From Stichopus chloronotus (taxonomy: Eukaryota; Echinodermata; Holothuroidea; Aspidochirotida; Stichopodidae), in assembly GCA_021234535.1 (NCBI GenBank), contig CM037835.1:682001-746000 (forward strand): DNA of 64,000 nucleotides, read 5' to 3'. Below the pieces are notes generated by a model. That model did no database searches. It had not been told where the DNA came from and saw only the letters and a list, made by a program, of their open reading frames with translations. How positions within the stretch are numbered: position 1 is the first letter of the stretch; each line of letters opens with the position of its first letter. Made by a program: the position numbers and the translations under genes. Of this stretch, positions 1 through 12,945 are shown in pieces.

Positions 1-2740
1 TTAATTACTCGCCCGTGTGAGGCACGCAGTTTGATCACACTTGATCTGGTATTGATTCGAGTTTGTCCCGCCCTGGATCGATGATATGATAAGTACAAGT
101 TTAGCTACCAAACCACAAAATGGAATCAACATTTCGTGGGGTAAAAGTCAAACACGCATGCGTATGAATATACAGACACACAGTGCAACCCACAACGGAA
201 ATATTTACGTCATCGTCAACATTTAGCCAATGAGGGACCCTGGATCTTTTGGCCGTTAAAGAAAGAGGCCTGCCGCGAAGTTGGAGGTTAGTTGTAGTTG
301 TAAGAGCTGTTGTTTGTAGGTACCCTGCGGGTATCCTGATGTCGAATGCCAAAGGCGGTTGTGATGTGATCCCTGTTAATGAGGATAATTGTACGTTGAA
401 CTCCACACACTCACTGCTGCAGATACACACATCAGGTAACGGCACCACGTTAATGCGGCTGTGCGTGTCGATACAACGGTACCAGTAGCAAAGACACTTA
501 AGCGTTGACAACTCCTGCGTATACTATCACCACGAAGTTAACTGGCTTACAAACAGGAGAAGAAAATATTAAAGTGGTTGTGTGCGTAGGCAAAAAGTAA
601 AAACATTGACATTTCATCTCCAAAAGTTTGGTAAGGCTTTTAATTACACCATTTAGACAATCTGGGAAAATAAATAGGTTTCAGATGGTTAATTTTGCCA
701 TATGATTTCAAATTCTTCTAACATAACGACAAAAAGTGTAGAATACGATAATGTAGTGGTTGACAGTTTTCATTCAAATCAACGGTGTGCTTCTTTGGGC
801 AACCCAATGGGAAGTATACTTGTATTGAATATTCACTTACAACTCAGGATCACTGACGCCGCCGGCAAGGTTGTGTTCAGTTAGTAGGTTATTTGTAAAT
901 GCAGTGTTTCCTTTCACCAAATACTACAATTCCCGATACCTACCAAGGAGCCTGCGGCAACTTGAGTAGTATGTTTTTGATACACTAGTGAGACCTGTAC
1001 TGTTGCATATTCATTGTATAGGCGGTTATAGTAAGAACTGTTCATTTTCATACATGAATTCTGTTTTATACTGTTTTATGCTAATCCCGTTGCTTTTCGA
1101 AGTAGTTACTGTCATTGTCCTTCATTGAAAGACATAGTCCGTTCATTTACAACCTCGCGTGTACATTTAAAAATAAAGAAAAAGTTAAGATCAAACAATC
1201 TTATCTTTTTGGTTTTTCAGTACACACGCAATCACTTTAAGTTCCAGCTTCACGTCAGCAAACAATAGCAACTTTCTCAATCAAATAACTGTGTTAGAAA
1301 TGATGTTGTAACAGGTAGAATATATGTCACATAAACTACATACAATATGTCTTTACAGTTGTGAGACAGTAACATGACCAAATGGGTGGAAAAAAAAGAA
1401 TGGAAAAAGGACAGTTAATTATTTAGAAACGTTGCATCGTTTTTATGTGATGCATTTTAAGCAAGATCCCGAGACACGTAGCATAATTAAACGCAAGTAC
1501 ATTTTTCACTGATTGAGGGACAGTCACTTTACGACGATAGGCAACCACAAAAATATGAAGGAAACACATGGCGTATGTATTACAACTTCACGTTGGGTGA
1601 CTACCAACAAGTTAACGATGTAAGATTAAAATTGGCATCTTTTTGGCACATCTAATATAATCATATAATGCATCTTTGGTGTTCGCCGACTGAGGTAAAT
1701 AAATATTTCACATTTCATATTCGCTTGTTTCTAGTACAAGCTTTTAATTATGATAAACATAATATGATAGTCTGGAACAAATTCACATCAGGAGCAATAA
1801 TTACTGCTCTTAACTTGAAATGGATTCATGCACCGGTACACTGTGATTATAGTGGTTTGCCAGTTTTTAATTATCGAGATAAACGCTTGCTACTCTTCAA
1901 ACGATAAGAGTTAGGTACCAACAGATACAAATACCTAATTGAAGCAGGCTGTTATATTTGCTGTATTTACCAAATTCTCATCAAATCTTTGTGGCCCCTC
2001 TCATGAGTAGATTATTTCATATAGACAGTGATTTTGCCTTCAATTCAATTTTGTTGATTGAATCTAAAATTGTTACGAATATTGATTTTTTTACGAGATT
2101 TTGCCACAGGGATGGCACAGTGATGCTTAAAGACGTAACCCGTTGACAATAATTCAAGACGTAACGTCAAACGGTAGATGGCATATTTTTGACATATATT
2201 TTGAGTAGATATTAGTAAAGATGCAAGGCGAAAATCACGTAACAGTCGCCATGAAAGCATATACCGTGGCCGTTATAGAGACAGGAAAGTAACGAAGGCA
2301 TGAATCGAACCCAAAAGGAATAGAGGTCAATGGCTTGTCTTTCATACCCGACCTTTTGATGCCATTGCTCTAAATTCATTTATGTTGACCTATTTATCGG
2401 GAAAAAAAAGAATAAACTGTTTGCAGCTAATTCACGTAGATTTTGTTCAGACACGTCATACCCAATGTTGTATGTTCCTCTATAAATTGCTTAATTTCTG
2501 TTGTGTTAAAAGATGTCACACTTTACCTTGCAACCTCTCCCAGCTCAATCAGCTGTCACGATTGTCCATCTTTAACCTTTATACGGACATCTACATTAGA
2601 CAAACAGCGCATTATCAATGATCTAATTAGTACATTTGGGGCACCATAGTTTAGGATTGAAATGTTATCTCCCACGTATGGCATCATTGGCACTCAACAG
2701 CATTACAAGCAGTAACATTTTTGTTTACTGTATGTAACCC
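1..2740. other. Unassigned AT-rich sequence
   Basis: No gene, repeat or RNA that I can support. The first 500 bases have more CpG than their surroundings and a 136-codon open frame on the minus strand (101-511) without recognisable domains. A tRNA T-arm-like stretch on the minus strand near 2290-2330 has no matching partner arms. Confidence 0.6.
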
Positions 2741-2870
2741 GGCAGGGCTGTAGTCGAGTTCAAAAAGTTCGAGTCCAAGTCCTTAAGTTCAACCCCGAGT
2801 CCAAGTCCAAAATCCGAGTCAAAGTCCGTATCCAGTTTTCTAGATTCCAAGTCCGAAATTGTAAAATCAG
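2741..2870. repeat. Degenerate GAGTCCAAGTCC-type short repeat
   Basis: Reiterated AGTCC, AGTTC and GAGTCCAAGTCC words make a decayed 6/12-bp simple repeat. The flanks (2870-3290) show no feature. Confidence 0.65.
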
Positions 2871-3296
2871 TACAGCATTTTCTGGTGCCTCGAAGGATTA
2901 ATGCGCTAAGCTTAGTATGCTACTACAAACTAAACAAATTAGAGAAAACACATTCCAAACTGAATGAAAATATATTCAAAACCCGATGAAAATACGCGCG
3001 CTGCAGAACCATCATCAGCTATCATATCAAGGCTGAATAAGAGAGTAGCAGAGAGTAGCAGTACGCCAGCACTGGCAATTGGTCAGGTTATTAATGTAAT
3101 GGTCGCATATAGTGATTTGCACCTAAGTAATATGTTATAATGTATGCACAGCACCACAAACTAACCACATGAACCCATTCAGCCGGGGCCCTTCCCATCG
3201 AACCAACAGAATGAATCCCCATTTTCCTGTTCATAAACATATACATGAGAAACATTCTGGATATATTCTTTCTACTTTTCTGGTTTCGATAAAATC

Positions 3297-3700
3297 GTGA
3301 CCTTTGTAATCAAGATTGTGTGTGTGTGTGTCTCTGTTCTACATCAAGTCTTCACCCCTTCATCTCATCTCTTTGCCGTTGTTCCTGTATCACGTCTCAC
3401 CCATCTCATCACTTCATTCTCTCTACCAATGCTCCAACATCATGTCTCCCCCTTATCCTCTTCATTACCTCAATCTCTCTGCCCCTGCTTCTTCGTTAGG
3501 TCCCCATCAACTCATTCTCTCCTTCTATCTTCTTTCATCAAGTTCTCACCTCCATCCCACATCATCTCATTCTCTTTACCTCCTGCATCAGGTGTTCTCC
3601 TTCTAAGCCTCTTCTCTTATAATTCGCCTTTAGCCCTTACCTCAGTATCTTTATCACCAAGCTCCGTAATCTTTCCAATCTTCATGTCTCATACCCTACA
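3297..3700. repeat. Polypyrimidine-rich degenerate tandem repeat
   Basis: About 400 bp of C/T-rich plus strand with reiterated words such as CATCTCAT, TTCATTCTCTC and CATCA at intervals of roughly 55-60 bp. It opens frames in two registers (135 and 96 codons) that read as low-complexity Ser/Leu/Pro. I regard those as repeat artefacts. Bases 3700-4330 hold nothing recognisable. Confidence 0.7.
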
Positions 3701-4334
3701 TTAAATTTAAATTCACAATGACTCAAAATGGTTTATTGTTTCTGAACAAAGCTGGTCAGGAGGAATACTGGCCCTTAGTTACTTAAAATGATAATTTCAT
3801 TAAGTAATAGCCTATTCTATTACAGTAAATATTTGTCCCTAAAAGTAAACTTCATCTCATGGTGACCGTTGAAGGCCATTAACATACCGTTTTACGAGTT
3901 TTTATTAGCATCGTCCTAGGTTCGTAGGTAGCGAAAATAGAAAGAGATACCTTCAAAGAAAGTCCGATTCTTTTACTAGACAATAGAGACAAGAGGGTAC
4001 TGAACTCACAAAGGGAAGGTTGATATTCTTATCTTCTAGCTGAATTACAACAGCATAAATGTTTCGTATATTTGTAGCACCTGATAATAAAACAATTACT
4101 GCTCAAAAAAGTCAACTTAAAAATACTGTGCACTTTTAATTTAAAGCTGAAGCATTAATTTTCAGTTCGAGTGTCGTAAGCCTCTGCAGTGGTTTCTCTT
4201 GATGCACGGCTGTTACAACAATATATACATTATTTTAGATTAGTTTAATAGTTGCTTGATCGAACATACTGGTTTAATGGACATACACGATAGTCAAATT
4301 ATTTGCATGACTATATTATTGTAACCTGTATGTA

Positions 4335-4559
4335 CTACACTCACAAAAACGTAAAGTAAAATAAGAACTCCATAACTTTTTGGTAAAATTTTACACACAG
4401 TTAATGTAAGTCTTACATTATAGTTTAACAATTTTACTAAAATGTAGTAAAATTTACCAAAATTATGTAGAATTTACAAATAACGCTGACATTAATTTTA
4501 CATAAAATTTATGGAGTTCTCATTTTACATAATTTAGGTAAATAATTCTGTGAGTGTAG
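4335..4559. mobile_element. 225-bp MITE with TA target duplication
   Basis: The ends are CTACACTCACA and TGTGAGTGTAG, a perfect 11-bp terminal inverted repeat. TA lies on both sides (4333-4334 and 4560-4561). A second inverted block, reading roughly GTAAAAT(A/G)AGAACTCCATA, follows inside each end with different spacing. It has no coding capacity. TA duplication and short size suggest a Tc1/mariner-type non-autonomous element. Confidence 0.85.
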
Positions 4560-4561
4560 TA

Positions 4562-5990
4562 TGGAGCTACCAACACGGTGATAGTGACAACTGCACTTAT
4601 CATTAAAGGTTTCGTGGTGGAGGTAACTATTATAATTTTCGCTGGCCAGTGAGTAAAAGCAGAGTTGGAAAAATGAGCAAAGTAAGCCAAGATATTTGAT
4701 AGAACAATAATCCTACCAAAAACCTCTGATCTTTTTTTTTAGTAGCAGATCATCTTGTTTTCTTTGTTTTATTGAAGTTTGGACCGTTGTACATCATAAT
4801 GGATCTTAATATACCTGAAGGTTTCTAACTTCTTTCACAGAGTTGCAACGACTTTTAAATAACAGTTGTACCATTCAAGCGAACATACTTTGTTATGTTA
4901 CTTTGTTAGCTAGGGACAGTCAAAAATATTTAGCCCCCCCCCCAGTTTGACCGTTGATTCAATTTACTTTCCCAACTGATTTCATAGTACACTAAAGATC
5001 GAGTGTTCTTTGTTCCTTTAGCGTTAATCGAGGCATTATCACTTTAATTCTAAGACAGTCCTAAGACTATCGACACTCCCACTTCACCGCAATCGATCAT
5101 GAGGTCCCAGAGCAAAATTATGGAAAGGAGTTTGTCACCACACATGTTTCAGTGGTCTGTTATTATCCTAGTGAAAATTTAGTTGTAATTTTGTGAAAAA
5201 ACAAATAAAGTGATACACTTAAATGTTGATTACTGTGTTGATAGTAAAGAACGTGAAATGTAGTATTATTACCGTTTTTACATGCGTCGTCATGTGCACA
5301 TATGGCTTACATTCTGTAATATAATCCCGTCCATTGAGGTAGTTTGCTTATGTCTAAGTTCCTAACAGAGTTAAACAGTTTAAGCCGTATATCACAACAC
5401 TGTGGCTGTTGAACATGTTTGGGTTTGTGGCATAAAATAACCCAATAAGATGTTCGCAATAACAAGAAAATACAGTATATCATCCCCAGTCGCATCTTTT
5501 TTTTTACTTGTTAAACGTTGATGAAAATTGAAAATGAAGCTAGTGTTGATGAGGCCCAACGTATCTCTGCCGGTTACAATTGTTTCTGTTTCAGAACACC
5601 ATGAGAGGTCATTAGCGCATCTCTTCAAAATTTGTCCAGATTTCGGACACGTTTGACCTTAAGGGTTCCTTAAGTTTTTCTCTTCAGGTGAGTAGCAATG
5701 ACTGCAACAACGTGCCTTATAGAGTTTGCAGGTGTTCCCGAGAGGGTCATTGCCGCCAAAACTGATTCCTCAGTCACTCTCACCTTCATCGCTGACGTGA
5801 AACAAAAGATGCTTTTAGTTGGCATCCTAGGAGGAAGGAATTTCCAATTGACGCCATCACACTGTGAAAAGAGGTTTTGACTTGCCTAAGCTTAAACGAT
5901 TTTCCCGATGTCAGTCTCTTCACAGGTCATCATTTCATACAAAACTGTCAGGTAGTCTCACGATATGTTATCTTGTCAGTTATCAGTTCA
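4562..5990. other. Unassigned sequence
   Basis: AT-rich, with no supported feature. A 60-codon open frame at 5698-5880 (+) has no domain I recognise and no splice context that helps. Confidence 0.5.
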
Positions 5991-5994
5991 GGCT

Positions 5995-6425
5995 CAAGTA
6001 AGTTATCCTATCATATTAGGACTAGCCTATAAGAAAGTATCCTATCATATTAAGACTACTTAATAAGTAAGTAGTATCCTGCCACATTCAGGTTACTCTA
6101 TAAGTAAGTTATCTTGTCACCGAAAGATGACGCTAAAATATGTCACTTATGACATTAAAACTATCCTACAAGTACCGTATGTTATCCTATCACATTAAAA
6201 CTATCCTACAAGTACGGTATGATATCCTATCACATTGAAACTATGCTACAAGTACGGTATGTTATCCTATCATATTGAGACTATCCTACAAGTAAGTTTA
6301 CTTGTACTGTGACATTATGTGCTATTATATCACATTAAGACTACACGTGAGTTATCCTATCACATTTCGACTACAAGTAAGTTATTCTATGGTACATTAA
6401 GACTACCCTACAAGTTTGTTATCTT
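5995..6425. repeat. Degenerate tandem array, unit about 40-46 bp
   Basis: Repeats of the type TTATCCTATCACATTAAGAC, then CTATCCTACAAGTA, occur about ten times with variable unit length. The best copies are at 6170-6300. Confidence 0.8.
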
Positions 6426-8089
6426 GCAATAGACTTTTTTATCGGTTTCTATGTGATGGATGTTCTATAATTTTCATCTTATCACGTTATCGTATCTGTT
6501 AGATAGACATTAAAACCCAAAGACCGTCTAGTACTGTATATGTTATCGTGTTCCACAAAAGAGTTCTACTTTTAATTCGTTGGTATGTTACCTTGTCTGT
6601 CGCAGACTTCTGTGTGTGTTTTTTTTACCTAATATTATTCAAATTCTTCTATGAAAAATAGTCTTTAATTTGTTTTCTTTGCTTTTGTTACTTTGCTATG
6701 CGACTAAGGCTATTTGTGTGTCCTAACTTGTTAGATGGAACTTGTGAAATCTGCTGAAAAGTCTCTTATCATTTAGAAGGTAAAATAAACTGTTTAGTTT
6801 AGTTTTGTTTCTGTCAGATATGCTTGCAGCATAAATCATGTGATGGCTATTCTGTAATATTGCCTCTGTGTTTATCTGCAGTTGTGGGATGTTAATACTA
6901 CTTGTATTGTAGTGTGTACTTGTACTTGTATTGTAGTGTATACAGGCTGCACAAGTACCATTTTGGACAGTAGCGTATAAAAGAGTACGTATTTATTAAC
7001 AGCAAATGGTAGACCACAATTGTACCTTTCAACAAATAGTAATGGACGAAAACACGATGCAGTAATACATGCATGCTGGTGCTACTGTGTGTTCTCATTT
7101 GGTGTGTTCATTCAGTGACTGAATTATTATCAAATTATTGTTGTCTAGTATCTAGTAGAGTTATGGCACTCGAGACTAACTTCCGTGTCGTCTCGATTGG
7201 AGACCAAGTGAAAGTAATTAGCCCAGACAGAGATGCTTGGGAGAGATCGGACTCTAGAGCGAGACCGGTCTCGATGGCTGAAAAATACATTTCATACTTT
7301 AACATTTCATAAATGTAAGGAAGTGCAAAATATGTTTAACTTGATTATATATACAACATATAGACAGTTCCGGTCAATACAAACCAAATACAGCCTTCAC
7401 TGTAGAACACTGAATGCAATCAGCCAGTACCAGTAACTGTCAATTAGGGCTAATGTTGTTTTTTGTTATACCTGGAAATCGTTATATCCAGCTCTCTACC
7501 TAAAACTGAACAATTCACCAACAGAAAAGTTACATTGTGTCACAAACTCTGAGACACTGTTGCCACCACCTCTCTACAATTTAGGACGTTTCACAGTCAC
7601 GGGTATTAAGTATTTTCTTTTTGCTTTTTACATATGATGTTGTCTTTGTCATTAATGTTTGCAAAACCATCATGTGGTTATGAATAAGCATGTACAGAGA
7701 CACTATACATTCTGAGAGATAGGAATGTTTCCACCAAATATGGCATAAATCAGACAGAAAACACTCCAGGCCGTTACTTAGTGCAGAGTACCATTGTTAG
7801 CTAGGATATCTTCAGCAACAACCATAATGCCTGAAACACATTTTAACCTTTAACCATAAACCTTCTTACTTATCATATATGTAGTGCATGGCATAGCATT
7901 CCTGTTTGTTGATAAGGGCTAAATACTGGTAAATGTTGCTTCTTCGTGAGAGCAATATGGTTTTGTAATAATTATCAGATTACAGGAAAGAAAGAGGGGA
8001 GGTAGAATTTCCTCAAATCTTTGGAACTCATTTACTTTCATAGTACCAACAATTTATTTTCAAAAATTTACCCCTGTAAACTCTATGAG
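6426..8089. other. Unassigned sequence
   Basis: Bases 6896-6945 contain a short duplicated TGTACTTGTATTGTAGTGT block. Bases 7160-7280 carry several GAGAC/GTCTC words. No gene can be supported. Confidence 0.5.
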
Positions 8090-8350
8090 TCTTAGAACCA
8101 TTACCTATGAAGCCCCAAAGAAGAATCTCTTTCAACCATTCGATCCTATTTAAGAACCAAGAAATTCATTTATGGTAGAAACATGAGTCATTCAAATAAT
8201 AATTGTCATTGTTTAACTTATCTGTTAAATAACACTACATTTAGTTCTTCCAACCGGGCTGTGGATTTTTGGAATTGCCTCCCGAATGAGATTCAAAAGT
8301 AAAATACAGTCTTTTAGAAAAACCCTCAAACATAACTTTATGACAACTAT
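8090..8350 (+). pseudogene. Relic of a LINE ORF2 C-terminus
   Basis: Around 8246-8306 one frame reads SSNRAVDFWNCLPNEIQK. This is the typical C-terminal signature of CR1/Jockey-like LINE ORF2 proteins (aromatic-WN-LP-E/N-I followed by a short FK-L tail). Stops interrupt the flanking frame and no reverse transcriptase domain is present. It is a short decayed 3' piece of a retroelement. Confidence 0.5.
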
Positions 8351-9803
8351 ATCGATTTTTTTATTGAGTATTTTCTTCTAGAAATATATATTTTTTTCTT
8401 ATTCATTCTTGGTTGTTGTTTTGTGGTAAATTGGAGGTGGAAGAAAAAATGTAGGAGCTTTTGTTTTGGAGTACAAGACTTTTTTTTATTGTCTTCATAA
8501 AGATAATTATTCCCCTTTTCACTAATCAAATGTGAGTAATGGTTGACTTGAACCTGTGCCACAGACATATCTCTGTGTAGCCTATACTTGACTTACATAT
8601 AACAACCAACATACATATTGTTCTGTTGAGATACTTCCCGGCACACTTCTGCCTTCAAGTTGAGGGTTCCTTTGGCGAGGTTATATATGACATATCGTTT
8701 CTTTCGTTAAGGAAGTCAGGCGTGAGTTGGTTTAACTGTGTTTATAACTATATACATAAAGGGTACTCTTATCCTGGTGATATTGTGGTACCATAGACTT
8801 AACATTGTAAGTAAAATCGTTACGTTTTTAAAACTTAGCTCTATGTCATCAAATCATAAGATTTAAGACACATATAACAGTCTTGAACTCTTCAGACAAA
8901 TAAATCAACTTATTGAATATTCATACAAGTACAACAGAATCATCTCATTAAATTGTCGCACCAATAGCTTGCTTCAATTAGTTACAAAACTATAACTAAA
9001 TGATAACTTATAACTGTTGGACTATTTTGGTTTTTATGATGTAAAGGCAGATCTTAATGTTATAAAACTGTAGTTTAACTTCAAATAGGCTATGGCAGGA
9101 CCTTATCTTCGCTTTCACATTGATGTGTATTTGAGTTATACTTGAGTTTGTTGAATAAAATATTTGATGTTTTTTAATTGATATTTCTCATATTACGATG
9201 ATTGTTACTTTTCTGTTTTATCTCTTTTCTTGCACACAGTTACACACAACATTGTTACTCTCAATGATTGATTGTCGTGATTCTCAAGTTGCAGTATTTG
9301 TTTTTGCTACCATCACAAGTCCAAGGTTCTACTCACCTAGTAGTTTGTCAGTGTAATTAAATTTTTACAGAATTGTGTGCAAGCTGAAAAGAGGAAATCC
9401 TCGGGTTTCCTTGATGAAAATGGGTTTGACTTCATCATCTGTTATGGTAACAGTTGAGATGCAATTGGAAGTCAGAATGACATTTTGAAGCATTGTATGC
9501 ATTAATCATTAGATATGTAAAAAAAAGCCACTAATTCCATCAAAGTGTGACAATTTTAAGTTAGTGTCTCACAGCTGTATCATGAATAAACATTGGCTAA
9601 CTATGCAAATTTGTGACGCCAAAAGATGATATGTCTTATATTAATCCTTTGTTTACCTAACCTTTATTCCAAGGACATCTGAGAATTTTGTATGCCCTGA
9701 GGGTTTTATTTTGGAAGCATGTATTTTTTTCTTCAAAAATATTGATATCACTTACCGATGTGAAACTCAGTCATTAAGTAATTAAGAGACAAGATATAAA
9801 GAG
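8351..9803. other. Unassigned sequence
   Basis: AT-rich; no gene or repeat recognised. Confidence 0.5.
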
Positions 9804-9807
9804 TTAA

Positions 9808-10558
9808 AGGGGAATTCCAAGGAACATGTCTTCTGACTTATTTAAGCCATTTCAAACATATTCCACCATATTCCTGACGTTTTGAAAAGAATTTCTTCTG
9901 GACAACACGATCTGTTCAAACTTCACGCCCAGCAGAGTTTCTAACACTATGCATATACGAAGAGTGCTGCCATTAGTATGTAATTGACCGTAATCTTTGT
10001 GGGTTGTGACGTAGTCGACGACCAACGTGATTAAACTACGTAGTTGCTAATAAGACACACTATGTATTTAATGTCAGTGGCTATCACAACATAAATTTGA
10101 TAATCGATAAATTCGAGATGAAACGCATGAAAAAAGGAATTTCTCATCAAAAGGCCACATCACACAGCAGTGCAGGGCAGGGCAGTGTGAACAATGCCTT
10201 CAAGATAGGGAAACGTGATCTTTACTAAGTACGAAGTAAACCTTTTTCAGAGAACGGGCAATAAGCTCTATAATCTAATCAATATGTATACTATGAACTA
10301 CGTAGTGCAATCAGGTTAATGGTCGTGAATGAGAGTTGGGCGACGACTATGTTACAACCCACAGGGATCACGGTCAATTACACAATAATGGCTGAACCCT
10401 TTGTATATATGCATATTGATAGAAACTCTGTTCGGCGAAGTGTGAACATACTGGGTTGCCCGGGAGAAATTCTTTTCAAAACGTCAAGAATATGAATGAC
10501 AATATTTGAAATGGTTTAAACAGTCAGAATACTTGTTCCTTGCCTGGAATATTCCCCT
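9808..10558. mobile_element. 751-bp piggyBac-like MITE with about 250-bp inverted arms
   Basis: TTAA flanks both ends (9804-9807 and 10559-10562). The ends read AGGGGAATTCC and, in reverse complement, AGGGGAATATTCC. The arms, about 9808-10050 and 10300-10558, are inverted copies over roughly 250 bp. They share, for example, the reverse-complemented blocks GACGTTTTGAAAAGAATTTC and GTAATTGACCGT and the inner CTACGTAGTT. No open frame is present. TTAA duplication is the hallmark of piggyBac-type transposition. Confidence 0.9.
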
Positions 10559-10562
10559 TTAA

Positions 10563-11890
10563 CCAAAGAACTGACGATTTGTAACACTCCACGTCATCTG
10601 TTTTGTATTTTCATCAAACTTTGAAAAGTCATATCTCAAAAAACTGTTACAGATACAAATACAATTCCAGCAGCAATTCAGGGTTTAACTCAGCACCCTC
10701 TGAAAGAAAAAACAGCTTTTTGCTATCTGAATGTCACATGACCTTTAAAATCGTCAGAAATTAATCGGGTTTTCGAAATAATAATAACAATACTAAAAAC
10801 AAGCTTACTAAATTCCTCATAGTTCTTGTATTTGTATTATCAGAGAGTCATGCGCTAAACGATACAATACACTAGTGTGTATTTTACAATATTACGATGA
10901 AAGGATATGAACGATTTTGGAGGAGAACCTTCTGACAGAACTGATATTTTAATTTGTTGATGTGATATCCTGTGAGGTATCATATATAACCAATGTATAC
11001 AGAAGATATTGCAGTGATTCACAAAAACCAAAAAAAAAAAAAAAAAAAAAAATTCAGAGCAGTGACATCAATATTGATCATCTACGGCCAAGGTTATTCA
11101 TTAATTGTATCAATTTATATCTTGCTGAGACCATGGCTAGAATCATAAAAGTATCTCCAATTAACTTCACATCTGTTTTCAATGATCGCTGAAGTCTTAC
11201 TTGATCAATTTAGGTTTAAATCGGAAATGGATGGGAACGTTGCATTAATAATAACAGCCATTCATTCTATGTAACTTTGCTTCAACCAGAACTCGACAGT
11301 GACAGCATCGATTATGAACAGCCTGATTGAAGGAGATTGAGAAGAGACAACAAGGGAAGGTCTATTCTTACTACCCATTTACAAATAAGTTCAGACAATT
11401 TTGCAATAGCATGAATACATATGAAAATAATCAATGTATGCAAATGAGGAACTATCAAAAGAAAGAAAAGTCTTGGGAAAGACAAGGATATGGCCACTCT
11501 TACTGAAAATAATAAAACCCAGTAGTAGATATATCACCCAGCCAATTGAACATGAAAATAGTGACATGTAGTAACAATTTAAAAACTGAGAATATGCAAT
11601 TGAGGAAACAGTGGTGCGGTATGGTTAATATAATCTTCATGACAAATATGACGAATAACTCTTTCCTGTAGACTGAAAAACGGCTGCAGTCTACCACGAA
11701 CAATAATACAATGAGGGTACAAAGTAATCATTATGTTTCTACTATTTGAAGACAATTTCAGATACCGACTCTTTGAGATTTTAGCACTATTATAGTTAGA
11801 ATGGTTATTCCAAGTTTAATATGTTTATCTGTGAAAAGAAAAGGACTAGGTCACATTGGAGATCAAAATATTTCACTACAGAGATGAATA
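10563..11890. other. Unassigned sequence with an A-tract
   Basis: An uninterrupted run of about 20 A lies at 11032-11051. Open frames here (10962-11192 +, 11312-11703 -) are short and unrecognised. Confidence 0.5.
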
Positions 11891-11894
11891 CTAT

Positions 11895-12105
11895 CAGTGT
11901 TAACACTGAGAGGATGAACTTGATACTATTAAGGTAAGTACTCAGCGGATGAACTGATTAAGGTTAACACTGAGAGGATGAACTTGATACTATTAAGGTA
12001 AGCACTGAGCGGATGAACTGAACACTATTAAGGTTAACACTGAGAGGATGAACTTGATACAAGGTAAGCAGAGATTAACCGTGAGGGGATGAACTGAAGA
12101 CATGT
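11895..12105. repeat. Tandem repeat, alternating about 30-bp units
   Basis: GTTAACACTGAGAGGATGAA, then CTTGATACTATTAAGGTAAG, alternates with a CACTGAGCGGATGAACTG variant for about six or seven units. Confidence 0.8.
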
Positions 12106-12284
12106 TTTCTCAACCTTAAGTTATAATTTGTTCGTGCCAAACGAATTTATGAATGACGGCCAGGGAGGTCACCAAAGTGAAGAATCTTAGAGTATATTAA
12201 GCTCAACAAAGAAAGTATGAATGAGTGAGAACATAATAATTTATATTCTGCACAACAGTCCCAGTAGTTACTCCAAAGTTGAGT

Positions 12285-12945
12285 TGTTCGCAAGGAGACA
12301 TACCAAGGAGGTATACAAGTAGACATATACCAAGGAGATATACAAGGAGACATGTACCAAGAGGGTACACAAGGAGACATGTACCAAGGAGATATACAAG
12401 GAGACATATACCAAGGAGATATACACGGAGACATGTACCAAGGGGGTACACAAGGAGACATATACCAAGGAGGTATACAAGTAGACATGCACCAAGGGGG
12501 GTACACAAGGAGACATATACCAAGGAGATATACAAGGAGACATATACCAAGGAGATATACAAGGAGACTTACCAAGGAGGTATACAAGAGACATATACCA
12601 AGGAGGTATACAAGGCGACATATACCAAGGAGGTATACAAGGAGACATATACCAAGGAGATATACAAGGAGACATATATCAAGGAGGTATACAAGGAGAC
12701 ATATACCAAGGAGATATACACGGAGACATGTACCAAGGGGGTACACAAGGAGACATATACCAAGGAGGTATACAAGTAGACATGCACCAAGGGGGGTACA
12801 CAAGGAGACATATACCAAGGAGATATACAAGGAGACATATACCAAGGAGATATACAAGGAGACTTACCAAGGAGGTATACAAGAGACATATACCAAGGAG
12901 GTATACAAGGCGACATATACCAAGGAGGTATCCAAGGATACATAT
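12285..12945. repeat. 27-bp minisatellite, about 24 units, with a higher-order duplication
   Basis: The unit is about ACATATACCAAGGAG followed by GTATACAAGGAG. Variants have ACATGTACCAAGGGGGTACA and occasional shortened units. Because 27 is divisible by three and the unit lacks stops in most registers, long open frames appear on both strands (for example 12147-12857 minus, 12352-12975 plus). They give nine-residue repeats such as YTRRHIPRR and LVYLLGICL. The stretch from about 12426 recurs from 12721 with the same shortened units, so part of the array was duplicated as a block of about 295 bp. No start, splice or domain evidence supports a protein. Confidence 0.92.

Noticed and set aside
101..511. 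136-codon minus-strand frame
   Set aside because: No recognisable domain, an open plus-strand frame overlaps it, and no splice or homology evidence supports it.
2284..2360. tRNA-like T-arm (GGGTTCGATTCATGCC on the minus strand)
   Set aside because: No pairing acceptor, D or anticodon arms, and no convincing box A.
3297..3704. 135-codon frame rich in Ser, Leu and Pro
   Set aside because: It lies in a C/T-rich degenerate repeat and is open in another register too.
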